Shown here: positions 42,197 through 48,272 of the stretch, one piece after another | How positions within the stretch are numbered: the first letter of the stretch is position 1 | Layout of the letters: each line of letters starts with the position of its first letter | From: Actinomycetaceae bacterium | GTDB lineage: Bacteria; Actinomycetota; Actinomycetes; Actinomycetales; Actinomycetaceae | DNA length: 48,272 nucleotides | Assembly (NCBI GenBank): GCA_028724905.1 | Contig: JAQYTG010000009.1 | Span: forward strand, 1-48,272 | Direction: 5' to 3' | Made by a program: the position numbers and the translations under genes | Notes under the pieces: generated by a model | What the model saw: the letters and a program-made list of their open reading frames with translations, nothing else | Database searches by the model: none | What the model was told of the DNA's origin: nothing

Positions 42197-42878
42197 TCTA
42201 TTGATGGATACGCCGATACTGCTTGAACTTAGTGGTGTGTTTGTGGCAGCACAGCGGTTCGACATGCCCGATATTCGGGAGTTTTTCCGATCGCTTTCTG
42301 CCGACCTTGGATACGATCCACAGTTAGATCCAAGTAACGAGTTTTCGTGGGCTTTTCACGACGCTACTTTCGATCACGCACACAGAGATTCCCTAGAAAC
42401 CACTGTCACAGTGTCGGCAACTATCGCACATAAGCATCCTCGTGCCCTTGTCCCGCTTGTGTACTGGGCATGCCAGTCGCTGGTTTTTCTTGGGGAGTTT
42501 CATCTCCATGCTGTATCCCTACGTTTTCCGGAGGGGCTTGGAAAGATGCAACCGAGGCAAGCCTTCCGACATCTACCATCGCCTCCTGCCTCTAGGCGGT
42601 TTCCATTTGTCCTTGAAGTCGATCTACCAACAGTGTATGACGACCAATTGCTTGGTGAGTGTATCAACCGAATCTCACAAATGCCGTTTCCAGCATTCAT
42701 TATCGATTCTGTATCACCCCTACAGCGCTCAGCCACGACGCCTAATGACCCAATAGAAAACTGGTGGCAACTAAGCGGATGCATGAATTCGTGGAACTAC
42801 CTCGAAATCGGTTACCTCCTATACACTATTCAGTCGATAATACCTGGTGTCATGGAAATTCGTCTTATCCGCAAATGA
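42189..42878 (+). CDS. Cytosolic protein of unknown function, overlapping the secreted-protein gene
   Basis: A 229-aa product without signal peptide or membrane segment. It is rich in Phe, Pro and aromatics, with mixed alpha/beta character (for example FDMPDIREFFRSLSADLGYD and LVYWACQSLVFLGEFHLHAV). GTG 42189 overlaps the preceding stop by 8 bases; ATG 42204 is an alternative just after that stop. No family is recognised. The tight overlap with a secreted protein suggests functional coupling, for example an exported factor with its dedicated immunity or assembly protein; this is inference. No paralogue is seen in the window. Confidence 0.55.
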   Translation: MDNLLMDTPILLELSGVFVAAQRFDMPDIREFFRSLSADLGYDPQLDPSNEFSWAFHDATFDHAHRDSLETTVTVSATIAHKHPRALVPLVYWACQSLVFLGEFHLHAVSLRFPEGLGKMQPRQAFRHLPSPPASRRFPFVLEVDLPTVYDDQLLGECINRISQMPFPAFIIDSVSPLQRSATTPNDPIENWWQLSGCMNSWNYLEIGYLLYTIQSIIPGVMEIRLIRK

Positions 42879-43260
42879 CTGTATAGAACTAGTGCCGCAG
42901 TGACCGCTTTCAATGAAACAGAGCATAGAAATGCCGAATGGAGATATCGAGAAAACTGAGCGCGTTGTGTTTTTGAAATCGCGGATCCGATAATGAGCCC
43001 TGCTAAGAGTCAGCGGATTGGATCTATAGAACTTAACAGGAGTATTTTGTCCACCCCAATTTGGGATAACAAGGTTAACCTGATAATAATATTTCTGAAA
43101 ATAGTGATTGAGTTTTCAGCAAACCATCCACATACTGCTGGCAACAACAATATGAGGCTAATTCACAACAGTATCCGCTTAGTTACAGCAAGCAGATCAT
43201 TTTTTCGTTATCACCGCAGCGAATGACTCATTCTGCCAAAAAGTCTATACAGGGAAGCAA
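42879..43260. other. AT-rich 382-bp gap before the prophage remnant
   Basis: It is clearly lower in GC than the rest of the window, with A/T runs (ATAATAATATTTCTGAAAAT near 43082). A 77-aa frame at 42993-43226 has no ribosome site and is not convincing. GTTAACCTGATAATAA and TTAGTTACAGCAAGC stretches are of no known type. The composition supports imported DNA. Confidence 0.4.
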
Positions 43261-43829
43261 GTGAAATCTATGGCGAAGGATGGAACACTGCGCGGCGGAG
43301 GCAGAGCAGGCTCGGGCGCGAAACCCACACCGGTATTCGAGAAGATCACCGAAGGCAAAGACGCGAAGGTGTTGCAGATTGCGGCGTTCGATCCACCCGA
43401 GCTGGAGGCAGGCGACGATCTTGAAGGTAGCGTGATGCCCGAGCCTTCGGCTTATTTGGCGGCTGTGCAGCGTGATAGTAACCCTTTGGGTGCTGACGTG
43501 ATCTACCGCGACACCTGGAACTGGCTGCGCGAGCGCGGCTGTGAAAAACTCGTAGCACCGCGCCTGATTGAGGCGTATACACAGAATTTTGCTCGGTTCA
43601 TCCAATGCGAAGAAGCGATCTCCAACTTCGGTTTGTTGGGTAAGCATCCGACTACGGGGGGGCTGCTATTGCGTCCCCGTTCGTGGCTATGAGCCAGTCG
43701 TTTAGTAAGCAGGCGAATACGTTGTAGTATGAGATTTTCGATGTTGTGAAAGCGAACTCGCTGGTGGATTACTCGGGGCCGATTCCTGCCGATAACGTGA
43801 TGGAGCGCCTGCTCAATGCCCGCTCATAG
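43261..43829 (+). pseudogene. Phage terminase small subunit (P27 family), broken
   Basis: The first 130 residues match P27-type small terminases: MAKDGTLRGGGRAGSGAKP near the start, then FDPPELEAGDDLEGSVMP, WNWLRERGCEKLVAPRLIEA and GLLGKHPTTGG. At a run of seven G (43656-43662) the frame shifts. The continuing frame reads AIASPFVAMSQSFSKQANTL, then a TAG at 43725-43727 where relatives have Trp, then YEIFDVVKANSLVDYSGPIP to a TAG at 43827. So there are a one-base frameshift and a nonsense change. The intact ancestor would have been about 185 aa. A terminator follows. It is the only phage packaging gene in sight. Confidence 0.85.
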
Positions 43830-43853
43830 CTTTCGATTCTGTATATACATTCT

Positions 43854-43883
43854 CCCGCACGGATGATCCGTGGCGGGTTTTCT
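43854..43883 (+). terminator. Terminator after the terminase pseudogene
   Basis: CCCGCACGGAT, one base, ATCCGTGGCGGG form a hairpin with one bulged G, followed by TTTTCTT. It covers the apparent upstream start codon of the next reading frame (ATG 43863), which supports the later metK start at 43920. Confidence 0.75.
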
Positions 43884-43919
43884 TATGCCCGCTCATGGGC
43901 AGGAAAGGATTATCTGCTC

Positions 43920-44250
43920 ATGTTGAAAACCGCTGAAAGTGTGCGTGCCGGTCACCCAGACAAGCTGTGCGATTTCATCGCCGACACTATTTTGGACGAG
44001 GTACTTGGTGATGATCCGGCTGCCCGAGTCGCCGTGGAGGTGCTGGCGACGAAAGCCAGGATTTATGTGGCTGGCGAAATCACCTCCAAGGCGAAGATTC
44101 AGATTCTGGCAGTGGTACGACGGGCGTTGACCCAGCGTGGCTATAATCCACGCGCTTTCCGTATCCTGGTGCGTGTACACCGACAATCACCGGATATTGC
44201 TGACGGCGTGAACCAGTCGTTAGAAGCACGGCATGGGCAACAGGATACTG
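43920..44250 (+). pseudogene. metK: S-adenosylmethionine synthetase, N-terminal fragment
   Basis: About 110 residues match the MetK N-terminus: AESVRAGHPDKLCDFIADTI (about 4-23), DPAARVAVEVLATKARIYVA and GEITSKAKI, then RQSPDIADGV. The His and Asp of GHPDK are the ATP/metal residues. After NQSLEARHGQQD the match stops and the frame continues only into unrelated sequence (TVRCGMAAP) that belongs, on the other strand, to the binding-protein gene. MetK is normally about 390-400 aa, so roughly the last 70% is missing. AGGAAAGGA precedes ATG 43920. Some phages carry metK near terminase genes, so it may be part of the same prophage remnant. Confidence 0.85.
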
Positions 44251-44910
44251 TTCGGTGTGGAATGGCGGCTCCATAATCGTGAATTTACCTTCCCCGCGTT
44301 GCTCGAGTTGGTAGCGTGCCACGCCTACATCTACAGCGATCGCATCGGCCGCGCCTGATTCGAGAGTCATAAACGCATTGTTATAGTCTGGCACTTGGGT
44401 GAGTTCCGCGAAGCTATCAACAAGCTCTTTCGATTCATCTGCTTCAAGCGCTGCCAAACCAGAAGAATCTGCCTGCACGAGCACGACTTTACCCGCAAGA
44501 TCAGCCTGTGTATCGATACCCGCATCAGCCGCAGTAACGAATACGATCGAGTTATCTACATACGGTGCAGACCACGTGTAATCATCCTCGCGGCCATTGA
44601 CCGTGAAGCCGTTCCAGAGGGCATCTACGGTACCGGAGTTGAGCTCCATATCCTTCGAATCCCAGTCGATCGGTTGCTTCACAAGCTCCCAGCCCTGGCG
44701 CTGTGCCACCTCGGCAGCGAGGTCAAGATCGAAGCCGACGTAGTCATCGCCGTTTTTATAACCATAGGGAGGGAAGTTTGCATCGAAACCCACGGTGAAC
44801 TTATCGCCCTGTGCTTTTGGGCCGGCGGATGTGCCGTCAGCATCGCCGGAACATGAAGCGAGACTCAGTACCATGGCTGCGCCTGCCAAAGCGGCGCCGA
44901 TTTTCTTCAA
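44245..44910 (-). pseudogene. Amino-acid ABC transporter substrate-binding lipoprotein, C-terminally truncated
   Basis: A periplasmic-type solute-binding protein of the polar amino acid family (SBP_bac_3). It has a lipoprotein signal peptide (KKIGAALAGAAMVLSLASCS, lipobox LASC at about 17-20), then FTVGFDANFPPYGYKNGDDY, GFDLDLAAEVAQRQG, and VDALWNGFTVNGRE as in glutamine/cystine binders. Homology runs to MEPPFHTEQY near residue 220 and stops where the metK fragment begins (about 44245-44252). The final 40-60 residues expected (GVGFKK...) are missing and replaced by antisense metK. It starts at TTG 44910 with no ribosome site. The normal ABC permease and ATPase partners are absent. Confidence 0.85.
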
Positions 44911-44921
44911 AGTTTTTGCTG

Positions 44922-44951
44922 CGTGCTAGGCATGATTACATGCCTAGCACG
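44922..44951. promoter_or_regulatory. Perfect 13-bp palindrome before the binding-protein gene
   Basis: CGTGCTAGGCATG, ATTA, CATGCCTAGCACG form a perfect inverted repeat, 12 bases upstream of the TTG start of the minus-strand binding-protein gene and 88 bases past the MFS stop codon. No T run follows on either strand. It could be a U-less terminator for the MFS gene or an operator or translation-blocking hairpin for the binding protein. Confidence 0.55.
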
Positions 44952-45038
44952 GGTGCTCTAGGCGAAATCTCGCATCCCACAGTGCGTACGGATGCTTGGG
45001 GTGGACGCACGTGTACTGCAGGCCTTCATAGGGAGGCG

Positions 45039-47282
45039 TCACGAACGGTAGATTCGCGCCAAGTCGATAAGCAGTAAGGTAGTGAGCTCAGAACTCACGT
45101 TTTTCAGCTTCTCGATATTTACCGATTCGTATCGCTCAGCTACGGTAGGTTCATCATCGATGACGCCATTGGGTGCCGTGTCCTTGCCCCTGCCGACGCT
45201 AGTGGTGGTAGGGGCGCTGGCTGCGGCGGGTGAGTCAGCGGTGCCGAAATGTGGAGTGCTAGACGGCGTATCCCCACTGCTTCTATGCTCCTGGCCACGT
45301 TGATCGCCGCCACGTTGCTCACTCTCGGCAGCATCAAGTAGGCGTAAAGTTGCGGTAGCATCGCGGCGAATATCAGGATTGACGAGACCTTCCGTGGCAT
45401 CAGCTCGGGTACCCACCTCCGCAGCGTACTTCTCCAGGCTCGCGACTCGTTCGGCGTCATTCGTTGTAAACATCTCGGCGGTACGCTCAAGAAGACGAAG
45501 GCCGCGGGTGAAATCGCCGTCTCCAAGATTCGTGACGGCGCGATCAAGCAAAGGATGCTCACTACGTGCGGCGGTACGTGCCAGCATTTCGAATTGCACG
45601 CCGAGCACCTGCTCATCTTGCCGAGCGGTACGCCAGGCGGCAAGCTGCTCTTGGGCGTAACGCGAATCAGTCTGGCCCATTGTGGCGAAATACTCGCGCT
45701 GAGCTTCTTCTTGGGACTCGAGCGTTTGGCGAAGAGGAATCGGTTTGATCGGTACAGTGAGTACGAGCACGATCACGATCAGCGGCATTCCGGCAAGGAA
45801 CACCCAGTGCAAGCGATCCGATAGCCCTAGACGCACCGCATTAGCAACTATCGGTGGAATAGTGTGTGCTACGTTGGCGTCGAGTACCGAGCCGGCGTTG
45901 AGGCCGCTCGTGGGCACGACCATGCCTTTGGGCATGTAGTAGCTGATGCGTTCTGCAAGGCCGGTGTTCATCACAGTGCCAAAGATCGAAATACCCACGG
46001 TGGAGCCGATGTTGCGGAAAAACTGAGTGGCTGCGGTAGCTACCCCGAGATCTTTCGTAGGTACGGCATTTTGCACCACGAGCATGTATTGTTGAATCGC
46101 CATGCCAAGCCCGAAACCAAACACCACCATTGCCACGGCTATATAGCCCTGGGCGGTGTGCGTATCCATAAAGAGCAGCATCCCTTGGCCGATGGCCATT
46201 ATCACGATACCTACGCTCATGAATTCTTTATAGTGGCCGGTGCGCGTTATGAGGCGCCCGATCATGATTCCAACCACGATCTGCACTAGGCTCATCGGCA
46301 TAAGAATAATGCCGGAGGTGGTGGCTGAAACACCGAGCACCCCTTGGGCAAAGATTGGCAGATACGTGAGCGAACCAAACATCACCATCGCCAATACGAG
46401 AGACGCCGTAATGGATAACGTGAAGATCGAGTTCTTAAACAAGTGGAGGGGAACCACGGGTGCTTCCGCGCGGCGCTCTTGGAGAATAAACAGGGCGGTG
46501 GCGATTGTGCCGGTGATAAACAGCCCAATAATCATAGGCGAGCTCCACGCATAGGTGGTACCACCCCAGGAGCTTGCGAGGAGCACAGCCATAAGAGCGA
46601 TGGAGAGCAATGCCATGCCAAGTACGTCTACCCGCGCACGCGTGGGAGTGAACTCAAGGTGGAGGCTCTTCACGATCATCACAAGCGCCGCGGCGCACAA
46701 CGGCAGTGCGCAATAGAAAAGCCAGCGCCAACCGAACGCATCAGTGATGGCGCCACCGATGATTGGGCCGGCAACTGTAGCTACGCCAAACGCGGCACCC
46801 ATGTAACCTTGGTATTTGCCGCGCTGACGCGGAGGAATAATATCGCCGATAATCGTTTGTGATAGAGGCATCAAGGTGCCCATCGCGGCACCAGTTACTG
46901 CGCGGCCAATAATTAACCACGCGAAGCTTTGCGCTGCACCCGAAATGGCAGCGCCAGCAATAAAGGTGATTAATCCGGCGATGTAGAACTTGCGCCGGCC
47001 ATACATATCGGAAAGCTTGCCCACGATAGGAGTGACGAGTGCCGAGGCGAGCAGCGCCGTGGTGGCAACCCACGAATAGTAGGCCATGCCGCCAAGCTCG
47101 GCAATAATACGCGGCATTGCCGGGCCAACTATTGTCTGGTTAATCGCCGCCGAAAGCATGCCAAGCAGCAAAGCGATGAAAATGCGCTTATTCGCCTTCG
47201 ACAGATGGAACTCGGCTGGCAGGTTGGGTTGGCGGGTTCCTTGTGGCTTTGCGTTTCGTCGTCTGGCCTGTGTGTCGCTCAC
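45039..47282 (-). CDS. MFS drug:H+ antiporter (DHA2, 14-TMS) with long C-terminal tail
   Basis: A proton-driven exporter of the EmrB/QacA type. Fourteen hydrophobic helices occupy about residues 35-520. LDxTIVxxALP motif C-like and motif A are visible: NQTIVGPAMPRIIAELGG (about 48-65), GKLSDMYGRRKFYIAGLITF (about 92-111), and GAAFGVATVAGPIIGGAITD (about 162-181), the antiporter motif C. The remaining about 220 residues are a charged cytosolic tail: a helical Gln/Ala/Glu region, then a Ser/Thr/Ala/Gly low-complexity stretch, ending LTTLLLIDLARIYRS. Typical DHA2 proteins end at about 500-530 aa, so the tail is unusual. The GTG start is 17 bases after the ROK gene's stop. The substrate is not predictable. 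Confidence 0.9.
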   Translation of the reverse strand: MSDTQARRRNAKPQGTRQPNLPAEFHLSKANKRIFIALLLGMLSAAINQTIVGPAMPRIIAELGGMAYYSWVATTALLASALVTPIVGKLSDMYGRRKFYIAGLITFIAGAAISGAAQSFAWLIIGRAVTGAAMGTLMPLSQTIIGDIIPPRQRGKYQGYMGAAFGVATVAGPIIGGAITDAFGWRWLFYCALPLCAAALVMIVKSLHLEFTPTRARVDVLGMALLSIALMAVLLASSWGGTTYAWSSPMIIGLFITGTIATALFILQERRAEAPVVPLHLFKNSIFTLSITASLVLAMVMFGSLTYLPIFAQGVLGVSATTSGIILMPMSLVQIVVGIMIGRLITRTGHYKEFMSVGIVIMAIGQGMLLFMDTHTAQGYIAVAMVVFGFGLGMAIQQYMLVVQNAVPTKDLGVATAATQFFRNIGSTVGISIFGTVMNTGLAERISYYMPKGMVVPTSGLNAGSVLDANVAHTIPPIVANAVRLGLSDRLHWVFLAGMPLIVIVLVLTVPIKPIPLRQTLESQEEAQREYFATMGQTDSRYAQEQLAAWRTARQDEQVLGVQFEMLARTAARSEHPLLDRAVTNLGDGDFTRGLRLLERTAEMFTTNDAERVASLEKYAAEVGTRADATEGLVNPDIRRDATATLRLLDAAESEQRGGDQRGQEHRSSGDTPSSTPHFGTADSPAAASAPTTTSVGRGKDTAPNGVIDDEPTVAERYESVNIEKLKNVSSELTTLLLIDLARIYRS

Positions 47283-47299
47283 CTAATCTTTCCATCTCC

Positions 47300-47992
47300 T
47301 CACATCCAATCAGCGGGTGCATGAATGAACCGTACCACGGTAGCGTAGCGCGCGCCGAGGAGCGCGGAGTTTTGGGAATGCACGTCTGCAAGAATTTGTG
47401 TTGGTGCCCACCGTGATCGCAGTTGCCGATATTGCACTTCGGAAAACAGCAGTTGCTCGATTCTAGGGAGCAAAAGGGCGAGATTTCCTCCCAGGATTAC
47501 AACATCTACATTGAGCAGATTCAACGCGTTTGCTATCGCCCGCCCGAGGCTTGTAGCGGCAGTATCGAGAGTTGCTCGGGCGCGTGCGTCACCGGCGTCA
47601 AACACAGAAATGAGTTCACTCATACCTGCGTTCTGTGCGAGTCCCGCATTGGCGAGCAATGCTACTTGCCCCGCATATTGCTCTAGGCATCCATTTGCGC
47701 CACATGTGCACTTTGGGCCGGCTGGATCTACACAAGTGTGCCCGATTTCTCCTGCCCAGGAGTGTTTGCCGCCGAAGAGCGTGCCTTCGAGCATGATCGA
47801 GGCTCCGATGCCCACATCGCTCGATATATACATGAACGTATCGAGGTCTGTACGTTTTCCTGGTGCGGAATAGATTTGTGCGTAAGCTGCGGCATCTGCC
47901 TCATTCATTAGTGTGAGCGGAGCCAATGATTGAGGTAGCTTCAGATATGTATTGGGAGAGACGCCGTTCTGGAGTGCTCCGGGTTTTTCGGA
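47300..47992 (-). pseudogene. ROK family repressor, 5' end removed by an IS element
   Basis: The remaining about 230 codons are the sugar-kinase-like C-terminal part of a ROK transcriptional repressor (NagC/XylR type). LMNEADAAAYAQ, SSDVGIGASIMLEGTLFGGK, and the zinc motif KCTCGANGCLEQY (C-x-C-G-x-x-G-C-x-E) are visible, as is VILGGNLALLLPRIEQ. Reading upstream in frame gives PGALQNGVSPNTYLKLP until a stop at 47993-47995, exactly where the IS begins. The helix-turn-helix half (usually about 80-150 residues) is missing from the window. It is 17 bases upstream of the MFS gene on the same strand; presumably it repressed or was co-transcribed with the exporter. Confidence 0.85.
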
Positions 47993-47997
47993 TCATT

Positions 47998-48272
47998 TGA
48001 CTTGAGTGTCTAACACAAAGCCCCACAAGGGCTGGAAAGATAGACACGTGAAGAAGTTTTCGAAAAATACACCCGAGCAGATCGTGGCCAAGTTTGAACA
48101 AATCGTCACACTGCGCGATGGTGGAGCCACTATCAGCCAAGCATGCCGTGAAGTCGGGATCAGTGAGGCCACATTCCATCGCTGGCAGCGGGAATATGGA
48201 GCCATGTCTCGTACTGAGGTCCGTGAATTCAAAGCACTGCGTGATCGTGTCGCTCGTCTGGAACGTCTGCTG
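47998..48272 (+). mobile_element. IS3-family insertion sequence, left part (runs off the window)
   Basis: The left end begins near 47998 with TGACTTGAGTGTCTAAC..., just inside the broken ROK frame. About 50 bases later begins a transposase orfA reading out of the window. CCCCACAAGGGCTGG near 48020-48034 contains a short imperfect hairpin. Only this end is visible, so the right inverted repeat and target-site duplication cannot be checked. Confidence 0.85.
48048..48272 (+). CDS. IS3-family transposase OrfA (partial, 3' end outside window)
   Basis: The first 75 codons from GTG 48048 (GGAAAG upstream): KKFSKNTPEQIVAKFEQIV, then ISQACREVGISEATFHRWQR, a canonical HTH_Tnp_1 helix-turn-helix, then LRDRVARLERLL, the start of the leucine-zipper-like segment. 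This is the small subunit of IS3-type elements, normally about 90-100 aa and followed by a frameshifted orfB with the DDE catalytic domain, which lies outside. Confidence 0.92.
   Translation, partial: MKKFSKNTPEQIVAKFEQIVTLRDGGATISQACREVGISEATFHRWQREYGAMSRTEVREFKALRDRVARLERLL

Noticed and set aside
42993..43226. 77-codon frame in the AT-rich gap
   Set aside because: There is no ribosome site, and the composition (Ile/Asn/Ser-rich) is what AT-rich noncoding DNA gives by chance.

Overview
The window looks like the chromosome of a facultatively or strictly anaerobic actinobacterium, most likely in or near the Actinomycetaceae (Actinomyces, Arcanobacterium, Trueperella, Actinobaculum group). The evidence is the moderately high GC, an actinobacterial polyphosphate glucokinase, the nif3 / coiled-coil protein / rnpB order, a VKOR-type oxidase, a type A RNase P RNA, and a pyruvate:ferredoxin oxidoreductase. 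The genus is an inference; no 16S rRNA or tRNA gene was found.

Layout. 0.3-3.5 kb: proC, small membrane proteins, an alpha/beta hydrolase, then a gene-poor stretch holding an exact 36-bp direct repeat pair. 3.5-11.4 kb (minus strand): a two-gene redox operon, an oversized nifJ (about 1679 aa) overlapping by 4 bp a fused Nfn-like NADPH:ferredoxin oxidoreductase (967 aa). 11.6-15.2 kb: a secreted HNH nuclease, a sodium:alanine symporter and a pair of CrcB fluoride channel genes. 15.8-18.0 kb: nif3, a DUF164 protein that has lost most of its zinc ligands, and rnpB. 18.3-26.4 kb: ppgK, map, a GNAT-like gene, two AI-2E family transporters flanking a VKOR gene, and a HIT protein. 27.0-37.0 kb: leuS, an aldose 1-epimerase, and the usual comEA-comEC-holA cluster. 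37.5-40.6 kb: pntAB, preceded by a decayed roughly 100-bp duplicate of the pntA 5' end.

40.8-48.3 kb is accessory DNA. It holds three poorly known genes of lower GC (a compact YwqG/DUF1963 protein, a secreted protein, and an overlapping cytosolic protein). After them come a prophage scar (P27-type terminase small subunit broken by a frameshift and a stop, and a metK fragment) fused tail to tail with a truncated amino-acid-binding lipoprotein gene. Next are a DHA2-type MFS exporter with a long cytoplasmic tail, and a ROK repressor gene cut by an IS3-family element that runs off the window.

Together, nifJ, the Nfn-like flavoprotein and PntAB could connect pyruvate oxidation, ferredoxin, NAD(H) and NADP(H). 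ComEA/ComEC indicate DNA uptake and VKOR indicates oxidative folding of exported proteins. A trait that runs through the window is that almost every intergenic gap contains short decaying tandem duplications of 17-36 bp.
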